A stretch of 64,000 nt of DNA, from contig NZ_CP045920.1 of NCBI RefSeq assembly GCF_009660225.1, forward strand, positions 3,422,079 to 3,486,078. Reading direction: 5' to 3'. How positions within the stretch are numbered: position 1 is the first letter of the stretch; every line of letters begins with the position of its first letter. Shown here in pieces: positions 51,851 through 63,742 of the stretch. The notes beneath the pieces were generated by a model. The model made no database searches, was not told the DNA's origin, and was given only the letters and a program-made list of their open reading frames with translations. The stretch is from Pseudactinotalea sp. HY158. GTDB taxonomy: Bacteria > Actinomycetota > Actinomycetes > Actinomycetales > Beutenbergiaceae. The position numbers and the translations under genes were made by a program.

Positions 51851-53533
51851 TCAGGGACGACGCTCGGCCAGGTATCGCTCGATCGCCGCCTTCGTGGAGG
51901 CGTCCTGCCCGTCGAGTGCCGCGGCATCGCCGGAGAGGGCGGGGGTGATCTGCTGCGCGAGCTGCTTGCCGAGCTCGACGCCCCACTGGTCGAAGGAGTC
52001 GATGCCCCAGACCGCCCCCTGGACGAACGTGATGTGCTCGTAGAGGGCGATGAGCTGGCCGAGCACGCCCGGGCTCAGCTCCGGGGCGAGGATCGAGGTC
52101 GTGGGCCGGTTGCCGGTGAACACCCGAGCGGGCACGATCTCCTCGGCGGTGCCCTCGGCCCGCACCTCGTCCGCGGTCTTGCCGAATGCGAGGGCCTTGG
52201 TCTGGGCGAAATAGTTCGCCATGAACAGGTGGTGGACGTCCTGATCGCCGTCGGCGAGCGCGTGGGCCGGATTGGCCACGGCGATGAAGTCGGCCGGCAC
52301 GATCCGTGTGCCCTGGTGGATGAGCTGGTAGAACGCGTGCTGGCCGTTGGTGCCCGGCTCCCCCCAGAACACCTCGCCGGTGTGGGCGGCCACGGGGGCG
52401 CCGTCATAACGCACGCCCTTGCCGTTCGACTCCATCGTCAGCTGCTGCAGGTATGCCGGGAACCGGTGCAGGTACTGGGAGTAGGGCAGCACGGCATGGG
52501 TGTGGGCGCCGAGGAAGTTGACGTACCAGACGTTGATCAGGCCCATGAGCAGCGGCAGGTTCTCGGCCGGCGGGGCGGTGCGGAAGTGGTCGTCGATCGT
52601 CGCGAAGCCCGCGAGGAAGTCGGCGAAATTCTCCGGGCCGATCGCGATCGCGAGGCTGAGCCCGACGGCGGAGTCCACCGAGTAGCGGCCCCCGACCCAA
52701 TCCCAGAAGCCGAAGGCGTTCGCGGTGTCGATGCCGAACTCGGCCACCTTGTCCAGGGCGGTGGAGGTGGCCACGAAGTGCTGGGAGACCGCGCCGGTGT
52801 AGCTCTCCTCGTTCGCCTCGATCACGCCGCGCTCGTGCAGCTTCTCGAGCAGCCACGTGCGGGCGAGCCGGGCGTTCGTCAGGGTCTCGAGCGTGGTGAA
52901 GGTCTTGGACGCGACGATGAACAGCGTGGTCTCGGGGTCGAGGTCCCACAGCGCCTCGGAGATGTCGGTCGGGTCGATATTCGACACGAACCGGCACTGG
53001 AGGCCGAGCTGCACGGAGGGCTTGAGGGCCTCGTAGGCCATGACCGGCCCGAGGTCGGAGCCGCCGATCCCGATGTTCACTACGGTCTCGACCCGCTTGC
53101 CGGTCACTCCGGTCCACTCCCCCGAGCGCACCCGGCCCGCGAAGTCGTAGAGCCGCCCGAGCACGGCGTGCACGTCGGCGTCCACGTCCTGGCCGTCCAC
53201 GACGAGGGGCTCACCCGCACCGGCCGGTCGTCGCAGCGCGGTGTGCAGCACCGCGCGGTCCTCGGTGGTGTTGATGTGCGCACCGGCGAACATGTCGTCG
53301 CGGCGGGCGGTCACGCGGGTCTGCTCGGCGAGGTCGAGCAGGAGCCGCAGCGTGTCGGGCGTGAGGAGGTTCTTCGACAGGTCGACCCACAGATCGCCGG
53401 CCTCGCGGGTGAATCGGGCGGCCCGACCGGGGTCGGCGGCGAACCAGCCGCGCAGGTCCGGACGCAGGTTCTCGGCATGGGCGCTCAACGCGGCCCAGGC
53501 GGGCGTGGTGGTCGGGTCGATCGATGCGGTCAC
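51851..53533 (-). CDS. pgi: Glucose-6-phosphate isomerase
   Basis: 560 residues, full length. Family signatures [20 protein letters not shown] and [19 protein letters not shown], the catalytic His/Lys regions [30 protein letters not shown] and [14 protein letters not shown] are all present. It interconverts glucose-6-phosphate and fructose-6-phosphate in glycolysis and gluconeogenesis. Stands alone, 24 bp before dcd. Confidence 0.97.
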   Translation of the reverse strand: MTASIDPTTTPAWAALSAHAENLRPDLRGWFAADPGRAARFTREAGDLWVDLSKNLLTPDTLRLLLDLAEQTRVTARRDDMFAGAHINTTEDRAVLHTALRRPAGAGEPLVVDGQDVDADVHAVLGRLYDFAGRVRSGEWTGVTGKRVETVVNIGIGGSDLGPVMAYEALKPSVQLGLQCRFVSNIDPTDISEALWDLDPETTLFIVASKTFTTLETLTNARLARTWLLEKLHERGVIEANEESYTGAVSQHFVATSTALDKVAEFGIDTANAFGFWDWVGGRYSVDSAVGLSLAIAIGPENFADFLAGFATIDDHFRTAPPAENLPLLMGLINVWYVNFLGAHTHAVLPYSQYLHRFPAYLQQLTMESNGKGVRYDGAPVAAHTGEVFWGEPGTNGQHAFYQLIHQGTRIVPADFIAVANPAHALADGDQDVHHLFMANYFAQTKALAFGKTADEVRAEGTAEEIVPARVFTGNRPTTSILAPELSPGVLGQLIALYEHITFVQGAVWGIDSFDQWGVELGKQLAQQITPALSGDAAALDGQDASTKAAIERYLAERRP

Positions 53534-53727
53534 GGCTTCTCCCTCGCGGATGCACTCGGCTGGGCCACTGCGGCTCCGCTCAGCCTAGTGGCGCGCGTGC
53601 CGGACGGGCGAGGACTCCGGCGGCCCACTCAGCCGGGGGCGCGACCGGATGGTCGAGGGCCCGGATGGTCGAGGGCCCGGCGGATCATTCGGTATGCTGG
53701 GCGGTGTCCGGTGCTCCATCGGGCGCT

Positions 53728-53801
53728 GCGGGTGTAGTTCAATGGTAGAACTTCAGCTTCCCAAGCTGATAGCGCGGGTTCGATTCCCGTCACCCGCTCC
53801 A
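53728..53801 (+). tRNA. tRNA-Gly (anticodon CCC), CCA encoded
   Basis: A cloverleaf folds with acceptor GCGGGTG/CACCCGC, D-loop region TAGTTCAATGGTAGA, anticodon stem TCAGC/GCTGA closing the loop TTCCCAA (anticodon CCC), and T-arm CGGGTTCGATTCCCG. Discriminator T at 53798 and CCA at 53799-53801. Upstream, 53534-53727 contains two direct copies of GGATGGTCGAGGGCCC (about 53649-53680) and nothing else of note. Confidence 0.96.
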
Positions 53802-53899
53802 CGTCGGTGACTTCCCGGTCCGGCTCCGTCCGCCTCTATCCGGCTCCGTCCGACCCGCGGGGTACGGCACGGGCCGGCGCCACACGGCACAATGGCCGC

Positions 53900-54685
53900 A
53901 TGCCGCACGTCGCCGCGCTCTACCGCCACCCGATCAAGGGGTTCACGCCCGAGTCCGCCGACCACCTCGACGTGCAGACCGACGGCCGCATCGCCGGCGA
54001 CCGCGTGCTCGCATTCCGCTTCCCGGACGCCCTCTCGCCCGAGGACCGCGACGGCCTCGACTACTGGCCCAAGGGCGGTGGCCTGTGCGTGCGAGACTTC
54101 CCCTCGCTCGTGCGCCTGCGCCTGCGCCACGCCGCCGGGCGAGTCCGGCTCGAGGCCGGCGGCGAGGTGCTCGCCGAGGAGCGTGTGGACGACGCCGGTC
54201 GCCTCCGCCTGACCGCTGCGGTCACGCGTTTCCTCGCCGGGACCGAGGACGCCGACCGGCTGGAACGCTTCGGCCCGCTCACGCTCGTGGGCGACGGTCG
54301 CTCCGCCCGGTTCCAGGACCGCCCCCAGGGTTTCGTCAGCGCCCACTCCCGCTCGAGCCGGGACGCACTCGCGGGGGCCATGCGCACCGACCTGGACGAG
54401 CGGCGGTTCCGATCGAACGTCTCGGTCGCGGGGCTGCCCGCATGGGCGGAGGACGACCTCATCGGCCGGCGGGTCCGCCTCGGGGAGGTGCGCTTCGCCG
54501 TCCATGCGCCGATCAACCGGTGCCTGGCCACGCACGCGAATCCGGTCTCGGGCGAGCGGGACGCGCCCGTGCTCACCACCCTGACCCGGGTGCTCGGGCG
54601 GCCGCAGCCGAGCTTCGGGATCCTCCTCGTTGCGGACGGGCCCGGGCGGATCAGCGTGGGCGACCCGGTCGAGGTCCTCGGGTAG
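53900..54685 (+). CDS. MOSC domain-containing protein
   Basis: 261 residues from the ATG at 53900. MOSC N-terminal beta-barrel (VAALYRHPIKGFTPE), then the MOSC domain with RRFRSNVSVAGLPAWAEDDLIGRRVRLGEVRFAVHAPINRCLATHANPVSG. The conserved Cys (C-L-A-T) is the sulfur carrier residue. Such proteins handle molybdenum cofactor sulfuration or act like mARC-type reductases. Might assist molybdoenzymes such as the hydroxylase in the island, but there is no direct link. Confidence 0.85.
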   Translation: MPHVAALYRHPIKGFTPESADHLDVQTDGRIAGDRVLAFRFPDALSPEDRDGLDYWPKGGGLCVRDFPSLVRLRLRHAAGRVRLEAGGEVLAEERVDDAGRLRLTAAVTRFLAGTEDADRLERFGPLTLVGDGRSARFQDRPQGFVSAHSRSSRDALAGAMRTDLDERRFRSNVSVAGLPAWAEDDLIGRRVRLGEVRFAVHAPINRCLATHANPVSGERDAPVLTTLTRVLGRPQPSFGILLVADGPGRISVGDPVEVLG

Positions 54686-54828
54686 TCACGGCCACCCACA
54701 TGGGTGCGCATGAGACGACCGGGGCGATCCGACCACCCCACAGGTAGTCACGGCCACCCACATGGGTGCGCGTCAGACGACCGGGGCCATCCGACCACCT
54801 GGCAGGTAGTCACGGCCACCCACATGCA
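54681..54828. repeat. 62-bp tandem repeat between convergent genes
   Basis: GGTAGTCACGGCCACCCACATG starts at 54681, 54743 and 54805, giving about 2.4 copies of a 62-bp unit. Each full unit contains the inverted repeat CACCC-ACAT-GGGTG. The first copy includes the stop codon of the MOSC gene and the third touches the stop of azlD. The array could terminate transcription from both sides. Confidence 0.8.
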
Positions 54829-55152
54829 TCAGGCGATCCCGAGGGCACGCAGTCCCGCGGTGGCCGCCGCCGCCACGAGCAGCACGATCGGCAGCGGGGC
54901 GCCGCGCCAGGCGAGCAGACCGGAGAGCGCGACCCCGGCGGGACGGGCCCACCCGGCGAAGGACTGACCGTCGGTCAGCGCGCTCGTGGCCATGACCGAG
55001 GCGAGGATGAGCATCGCGGCGTCCTCGACGGCGAGCTGGAACCTGGGATAGGCCGCGATCCGGTCGCCGATCTCGCCACCGCCGGCGCGCATCGCGTACG
55101 TGCCGATGCCGAGCAGGAGGCCGCCGAGCAGGATCTGGGTCAGCTCACCCAT
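54829..55152 (-). CDS. azlD: Branched-chain amino acid exporter, small subunit AzlD
   Basis: 107 residues from the ATG at 55152, overlapping azlC by 8 bp. Four hydrophobic segments; GIGTYAMRAGG and LILASVMATSALTDG are characteristic of AzlD. With AzlC it forms an exporter of branched-chain amino acids or related compounds (BrnFE/AzlCD class). Confidence 0.9.
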   Translation of the reverse strand: MGELTQILLGGLLLGIGTYAMRAGGGEIGDRIAAYPRFQLAVEDAAMLILASVMATSALTDGQSFAGWARPAGVALSGLLAWRGAPLPIVLLVAAAATAGLRALGIA

Positions 55153-55897
55153 CGGCGCCGTCCTCGGCCCGACCGGACGGAACGGCCGGACCCGTACCCG
55201 CTGCGCCCTCCTCGCCCGCCCGTTGGGCGAGCGCGTCCCGGGTGCGCCACACGGCGAGCGGCAGGGCGAGCAGGCCCGCGATCGGTCCGAGCCCCTGGGG
55301 CAGCAGCAGCGCCGCGGGCACCGAGACGAGCACGGCCACGACGATCGCCGGGCGCATCCGGGCGCGCTTGAGCGCGGGCAGCACGAGCGCGAGGATGACG
55401 GCCGGGAAGATGGCGTCGAGACCGAAGGCCTCCTGGTCGATCCCGCGGCCGAGGAGGCCCCCGACGAACGCCCCGGTCGGCCAGGATATGAGCACGGCGA
55501 TCCCGGCGAGACCGTAGGTGCGCTTCGCCCGCTCCGGCTCACGCTCGGCGAGCGCGAAGGCCACGGACTCGTCGTTCATCACGTGTGAACGCCACGCACG
55601 GGTGCGGCCGTGGCCGAGGTAGCGGCGCACCGCCATGCCGTAGGGCACGTGCCGCACGTTCACGAGGAGCGCGGCGGGCAGGGCGAGCCACGGCGAGGTC
55701 GCGGTCGCCAGGCCCACGTAGAGCATCTCCGAGGATCCGGCGAGCACGATGACGCCGAGCACGGGCGCGACCCACACGGGCAGGCCGACGCCGACCGTCA
55801 TCGCACCGTAGGCCACGCCCACGAGCGCCATGGCGCATCCGAGCAGCACGACGGCGCGGATCGTGTCCACGTCGCGGCGGCCCGCAGCTGCTCCCAT
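55145..55897 (-). CDS. azlC: Branched-chain amino acid exporter, large subunit AzlC
   Basis: 250 residues from the ATG at 55897 (the upstream frame is Arg-rich and unconserved). Seven or so helices; MALVGVAYGAMTVGVGLPVWVAPVLGVIVLAGSSEMLYVGLATA, LVNVRHVPYGMAVRRYL and MNDESVAFALAE are AzlC signatures. Pairs with AzlD downstream. Confidence 0.92.
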   Translation of the reverse strand: MGAAAGRRDVDTIRAVVLLGCAMALVGVAYGAMTVGVGLPVWVAPVLGVIVLAGSSEMLYVGLATATSPWLALPAALLVNVRHVPYGMAVRRYLGHGRTRAWRSHVMNDESVAFALAEREPERAKRTYGLAGIAVLISWPTGAFVGGLLGRGIDQEAFGLDAIFPAVILALVLPALKRARMRPAIVVAVLVSVPAALLLPQGLGPIAGLLALPLAVWRTRDALAQRAGEEGAAGTGPAVPSGRAEDGADG

Positions 55898-56032
55898 GAG
55901 TCGACATGCTTCGGCACGCCGCCCGGCCTTGGCAAGTCGGCCCGGGCGCGTCTTGGGATCGGGGAGACGCAGCGCACAGGGCGATCGGGAGACTCGTCGT
56001 GCCGGCACGAGGAGGGGCCGCGCGGACGTCGG

Positions 56033-57274
56033 TCACCTCGGGGCGGGCAGGTCGGGCGGGTGGGCGAGCAGCTGCTGGATCGGACGGAGCGCGAGGTCGA
56101 TGCTCACGAACCGCATGACGACGTCGCGCGCCACGGCGAGGGGCAGGCTCGTGCGGCACATGAGGGTGGCGAGCCGCCGGGACGTGTCGTGGGCGGCGGT
56201 GACGCGGGGGCGCTGGGCACGCTCGTAGGCGGCGAGCCGGCCGTCGAGGTCGGCGGCGCCGGGGGCGTGGGCGTGGGCATGGGTGAGGTGGCGGGCCAGC
56301 ACCCAGGCGGATTCGATCGCCATCCCGGCCCCGATGCCGGCCGTGGGCAGGAAGCCGGCGGCCGCGTCACCGAGGAGGACCGACCGGCCACGCACCCAGC
56401 TGCCGGCGCGCGCGTCGACCAGCGGCCACCAGAACGGATCGGGGTCGTCCACCAGCGCCGTGAGCACGCGGTCGATCCGTTCCGGCACCACGCGCAGGGC
56501 CCGCCGCACCCGTTCGGCGTAGGCGGCGGGGCCGGCGTCGCGGATGGCGCGGGGGCCGCCGAGGAAGGCGCCGAGCGCGCCGAGCACGGGGTAGGCGCCG
56601 ACGAGGAAGCCGTCTCCCCACAGTTCACTCCCCAGGCCCGGGTCGGCGTCCGGCCGCGCCCAGACCACCCAGCCACCCCAGCCGGTGTCGACGGAATCCA
56701 CCGGCTCCCCGTCGTGGAGGAGGCCGCGGGTGGTCGAGCCGATGCCATCGGCGGCGACGATGAGGTCGACCTCGAGTTCGGCGGGCCGTGCGCCGGCGAG
56801 GCACACGCGGAGGGGAGCTGCGTCGTCCCCGCGCTCGACGGCGCTCACGGTGGTGCCGTGGGCGACCTCGCACGTGACGGTGGCCCCGGCGAGGCAGTCG
56901 AGTAGCGCGCCGCGGTCGATGCCGCGGTAGTCGCCGTAGCGGTCGAGGAGGCCGGCGATCGGGTCGGTGCGCAGCACGCGGCCGCGGTGGGAGTGGATGC
57001 GGTAACGGTCGAACCGCTGGGAGCGCCGGCGGTAGTCGGCGCCCGCGCCGAGCTCGTCCAGGGCCGGGTCGACCATGGACATGAGCGCGAGCATGTAGCC
57101 CCGGTCGGCGTGGGCGTCGGCGTCGTGGCGCTCGATGAGCACGGGGTGGCGCCCGGCCCGGCGGAGCAATTGGGCCAGGGTCGTGCCGGCGATCCCGGCG
57201 CCGACGACGAGGATGCGTGGTTCCCCCGGATCGGCGCGGTCCAGCTGGTCCGCGGCGGGGGTCTCGACGATCAT
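56033..57274 (-). CDS. FAD-dependent monooxygenase (PHBH/aromatic hydroxylase family)
   Basis: 413 residues from the ATG at 57274, with AAGGAGTGGAG immediately upstream. FAD motif ILVVGAGIAGTTLAQLLRRAG (about 21-41), the DG fingerprint (VAADGIGSTTR) and GD motif GRSVLLGDAAAGFLPTAGIGAGMAIESAWVLARHL. Class A flavin monooxygenases hydroxylate aromatics, polyketides or antibiotics (tetracycline). It is divergent from a TetR gene with two operators between them, so it is probably induced by its substrate. Confidence 0.88.
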   Translation of the reverse strand: MIVETPAADQLDRADPGEPRILVVGAGIAGTTLAQLLRRAGRHPVLIERHDADAHADRGYMLALMSMVDPALDELGAGADYRRRSQRFDRYRIHSHRGRVLRTDPIAGLLDRYGDYRGIDRGALLDCLAGATVTCEVAHGTTVSAVERGDDAAPLRVCLAGARPAELEVDLIVAADGIGSTTRGLLHDGEPVDSVDTGWGGWVVWARPDADPGLGSELWGDGFLVGAYPVLGALGAFLGGPRAIRDAGPAAYAERVRRALRVVPERIDRVLTALVDDPDPFWWPLVDARAGSWVRGRSVLLGDAAAGFLPTAGIGAGMAIESAWVLARHLTHAHAHAPGAADLDGRLAAYERAQRPRVTAAHDTSRRLATLMCRTSLPLAVARDVVMRFVSIDLALRPIQQLLAHPPDLPAPR

Positions 57275-57297
57275 CTCCACTCCTTCCGACGAGCGTT

Positions 57298-57345
57298 TGG
57301 ACCGGGTGGTCCAGAAGCGTAGCAGCGATTGGACCGCCCGGTCCA
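57298..57345. promoter_or_regulatory. Two TetR-type operators between monooxygenase and tetR genes
   Basis: TGGACCGGGTGGTCCA (57298-57313) and TGGACCGCCCGGTCCA (57330-57345) are both perfect TGGACC-N4-GGTCCA palindromes, 32 bp apart centre to centre. That is about three helical turns, placing them on one face of the DNA. They fill most of the 91-bp divergent gap. Confidence 0.85.
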
Positions 57346-57365
57346 GGCCCGGGTAGGCTTCCGGC

Positions 57366-57989
57366 ATGTCGAGCGACCGGATGCCGCCCGAGCGGCGCGC
57401 GCGGCTCGTGCGGGTGGCCGCCACGGAGTTCGCCGCCGGGTACGAGGCCGCCTCCCTCAACCGGATCATCCGGGAGTGCGGGCTGAGCAAGAGCTCCTTC
57501 TATCACGCGATCTCCTCCAAGCGGGAGCTCTTCGACCTCGTGGTCGACGACCTCGCCGCGGCGGTGTCCGCAGCCGTGCCGCTGCCCACCCCGGAGTCCC
57601 TGGGCTCGGCGGACTCGCCGGCGGGGGCACCGGGCGGGGACTTCTGGGGCGGCGCGCGGGCCCTCATGGGAACGCTCGTCGAGGCCGCCACGCGGGTGCC
57701 CACCTTCGCCGCACTCGGTGCGCTGTTCTACGTCTCCGACGCGCCGACGGGCAGCCGGCTCACCGAGTTGGACCGCGCCATCGACGCCTGGGTCGGCCGG
57801 GCGCTGGAGCTCGGCCGGGCGAGCGGCGCCGTCCGGACGGACCTGCCCACGGATCTGCAGTACCGGCTCGCGCTCGCCGCGCTGCGCGCGCTCGACCGGT
57901 GGAGCCTCGAGCACCTCGAGGAGGTCGTGGGCGCGGGGGCGCTCGCCGAGGCGCAGCTGGACGCCGTGCGCCGGCTGCTCGAACCCTGA
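57366..57989 (+). CDS. TetR-family transcriptional regulator
   Basis: 207 residues. The N-terminal HTH is ATEFAAGYEAASLNRIIRECGLSKSSFYHAISSKRELFDLVV (about 19-60); the ligand domain is helical with a Gly/Pro-rich stretch at 78-95. It is encoded divergently from the monooxygenase and presumably binds the twin palindromes, repressing both genes until an aromatic or antibiotic-like ligand appears. Confidence 0.9.
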   Translation: MSSDRMPPERRARLVRVAATEFAAGYEAASLNRIIRECGLSKSSFYHAISSKRELFDLVVDDLAAAVSAAVPLPTPESLGSADSPAGAPGGDFWGGARALMGTLVEAATRVPTFAALGALFYVSDAPTGSRLTELDRAIDAWVGRALELGRASGAVRTDLPTDLQYRLALAALRALDRWSLEHLEEVVGAGALAEAQLDAVRRLLEP

Positions 57990-58033
57990 GTCGACGGCGC
58001 GCGACGCGACCGGGCAGACGGGCCGGCGGCGAC

Positions 58034-59248
58034 TCAGGCCTCCTCGCGGGCCGCCCCCGGTTCGCCGGGATCGGCCCGCCGGGCCTCGCGCCGCTTGGCC
58101 ACGACGGCGATGCGGCGCGCGACCGGCTCGGCGAGTCGGGCCAGGATCGGCCCGACGACAGCCATGATCATGACGTACGTGGCCGCGAGCGGACCGATGC
58201 CCGCGATCCCCGCGGAGGTGGCCAGGCCGGCGATGACGATGCTGAACTCCCCCCGGGGGACCATCATCGCGCCCGCGCGCAGCTGCCCGGGCCGGGCGAT
58301 GCCGGCACGGCGGGCCGCCCAGCCACCTACCCCGACCTTCGTCAGGATCGTGACGAGGGCGAGCGCGAGGGCGACCCCCAGCACGTCCGGGATCTCGGCC
58401 GGATCCGTGCGCAGGCCGAAGAAGACGAAGAACACGGCCGCGAACAGGTCCCGCAGCGGGGAGAGCACGAGCCGGGCGCTCTCGGCGACCTGCCCCGACA
58501 GCGCGATTCCCACGAGGAAGGCCCCGACCGCCGTGGACACGTGCAGCTCCTCGGCGAAGCCCGCGACGATGAGCACGAATCCGAGCAGGCCGAGCAGGAG
58601 GAGCTCATCGCTGGCGGAGAACAGCAGCCTGTTGATGAAGCGGCCCCAGCGCAGCGCCACGAACATGACCAGGGCCACGGCGACCACGGCGCCGACGACG
58701 CTGATCGTGCCGCCGACCACGCCGACCCCGAGCAGGAGCGCGGTGAGCACCGGCAGGTAGATCGCCATGAGCAGGTCCTCGAAGACCATGAGGGAGAGCA
58801 CGACCGGAGTCTCCCGGTTCCCGAGCCGTCCGAGGTCGGTGAGCAGCTTGGCCACGATGCCCGAGGAGGTCGCGTAGGTGACGCCCGCCATCGCCACGAT
58901 CCCGGCGGCCGGCCAGCCGAGCAGCATCCCCACGAGTGCCCCCGGGGCGGCGTTGACCACGAAGTCGACGACGCCGGCGGGCGACTGGGTCCGCAGGTTC
59001 GCCAGCAGCTCGTCGGCGGAGTACTCCAGACCGAGCATGAGAAGCAGCAGAATGATGCCGACGTCGGCGCCCACGGAGACGAAGGCCTCGCTCGTGGCGA
59101 GCGGCAACAGTCCGCCGACCCCGAACACGAGGCCGGCGAGCAGGTAGAGCGGGATGGGCGAGATGCGCACGAGGGCGGCGAGCCGCCCGAGCAGACCCAG
59201 TCCGAGGATGATCGCGCCCAGTTCGAGCAGACCCCTCGCCGAACTCAT
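58034..59248 (-). CDS. CPA2-family cation:proton antiporter (KhtU/KefB-like membrane subunit)
   Basis: 404 residues with about 12 helices. ISPIPLYLLAGLVFG, LLLMLGLEYS, VTYATSSGIVAKLLTDLGRLGNRETPVVLSLMVFEDLLMAIYLPVL and AFLVGIALSG are CPA2 features, including the Asp of FEDL. It lacks the cytosolic TrkA-N domain of KefB/C. The gating partner is encoded 2 bp upstream, the KhtTU arrangement. Exports K+ (or Na+) in exchange for H+. Confidence 0.9.
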   Translation of the reverse strand: MSSARGLLELGAIILGLGLLGRLAALVRISPIPLYLLAGLVFGVGGLLPLATSEAFVSVGADVGIILLLLMLGLEYSADELLANLRTQSPAGVVDFVVNAAPGALVGMLLGWPAAGIVAMAGVTYATSSGIVAKLLTDLGRLGNRETPVVLSLMVFEDLLMAIYLPVLTALLLGVGVVGGTISVVGAVVAVALVMFVALRWGRFINRLLFSASDELLLLGLLGFVLIVAGFAEELHVSTAVGAFLVGIALSGQVAESARLVLSPLRDLFAAVFFVFFGLRTDPAEIPDVLGVALALALVTILTKVGVGGWAARRAGIARPGQLRAGAMMVPRGEFSIVIAGLATSAGIAGIGPLAATYVMIMAVVGPILARLAEPVARRIAVVAKRREARRADPGEPGAAREEA

Positions 59249-59250
59249 GC

Positions 59251-59778
59251 CTACCCGTTGATGATCTCGTCGACGGCGGCGATCGCCTCCTGTGTTCCCA
59301 CGACGATGAGCTGGTCGCCTGCGGCGAGCTCGAAGTCGGGGGTGGGCGAGGGGATCGCCTCGCGATCGCGCAGCACCGCCACGATCGAGGCGCCCGTGCG
59401 GGTACGCACCTCGGTGCCGCCGAGGGTGTCGCCCCCGAAGCGGGAACCGGCCGAGATCGGCACCTTGGCGGTCTGCAGGCCCGCGACCTGCTCGGTCAGC
59501 CGGGCGAGGCGCTCGGTCACGCGCCGGGTGGCGAGGAACTCGGCGAGGGTGTCGGCCTCCGCCGGGGTGAGCGCGACGGTCTCGACGCAGGCGTCGGGAT
59601 CGTCCTCGGCATAGATCACCAGGTCGCGTCGGCCCGTGTGATGGGAGACGACGCCGATCCGGCGGCCCGCGACCGTGCGGAAGTCGTCACGCAGGCCGAT
59701 CCCGGGCAGGGGCGCCTCGTTGACCTCGATGGATTCCTCGGCGGGAAGCCCGCCTCCCGAGGAGAACGTGCCGGGCAT
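59251..59778 (-). CDS. TrkA-C domain regulatory subunit (KhtT-like)
   Basis: 175 residues from the ATG at 59778 (GGAGG upstream). N-terminal ~90 residues form a KhtT-like domain (GIGLRDDFRTVAGRRIGVVSHHTGRRDLVIY); the C-terminal RCK_C domain follows (TVRTRTGASIVAVLRDREAIPSPTPDFELAAGDQLIVVGTQEAI). RCK_C domains bind nucleotides or divalent ions to gate the partner antiporter encoded next. 59779-59894 holds nothing recognisable. Confidence 0.88.
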   Translation of the reverse strand: MPGTFSSGGGLPAEESIEVNEAPLPGIGLRDDFRTVAGRRIGVVSHHTGRRDLVIYAEDDPDACVETVALTPAEADTLAEFLATRRVTERLARLTEQVAGLQTAKVPISAGSRFGGDTLGGTEVRTRTGASIVAVLRDREAIPSPTPDFELAAGDQLIVVGTQEAIAAVDEIING

Positions 59779-59894
59779 GAGGCCTCCAGTGGGGAACGGT
59801 CACGCGCCGCATGTCGTCGGGACGCGACGCCGCCATGCTACGCCTCGCCGCCGCGCGATGGTGGGCCGGGTGCGCTCCGGTCCGGCGAGCGGCG

Positions 59895-63194
<3,300 letters not shown>

Positions 63195-63230
63195 CCGGAC
63201 ATGGTCTCACGGTCCCCCTAGGCTGGCACC

Positions 63231-63686
63231 ATGACCGATCCCGCCGATCTCGTGAGCCGCTTCCACGCCACCTACTCGCTGCCGGTGCGGCAGGGCCCGC
63301 CGACGGCCGACCTCGAGCGGATCCACCTGCGCATGGCGCTCGTCGCGGAGGAGTTCGCCGAGCTCGTGGGGGCCGTGTACGGCGAGGCGGCCGAGGCCGG
63401 GATGGTCGAGGCGTTCGAGCGCGCGCGGGCGGCGGACGCGGGCACGCGCGACGTGGTCGCCACCGCGGACGCACTCGGCGATCTCGTGTACGTGATCTAC
63501 GGGATGGCGCTCGAGTGCGGGATCCCGATGGACCGTGTGCTCGCGGAGATCCAGGCCTCGAACCTGTCGAAGCGCGGAGCCGGCGGCGAGCCGATCCTGC
63601 GCGCGGACGGGAAGGTTCTCAAGGGACCGGACTACTTTCCACCGCGGATCGATCGTGTGCTCGCCGAGGCCGCGGATCCGAGCTGA
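63231..63686 (+). CDS. MazG-like / phosphoribosyl-ATP pyrophosphohydrolase-like protein
   Basis: 151 residues. All-alpha NTP pyrophosphohydrolase fold: EEFAELVGAVYGE (the ExxE metal helix) and ADALGDLVYVIYGMALECG (the ExxD counterpart here DALGD), then ASNLSKRGAGGEPILRADGKVLKGPDYFPP, a typical end for this subfamily. Expected to hydrolyse non-canonical NTPs. Divergent from the helicase gene. Confidence 0.85.
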   Translation: MTDPADLVSRFHATYSLPVRQGPPTADLERIHLRMALVAEEFAELVGAVYGEAAEAGMVEAFERARAADAGTRDVVATADALGDLVYVIYGMALECGIPMDRVLAEIQASNLSKRGAGGEPILRADGKVLKGPDYFPPRIDRVLAEAADPS

Positions 63687-63742
63687 CGCCCGCCGGTATC
63701 ACGAGTCCTGACCGGCTCACACGTCCCGTCGGGCCCACCATG

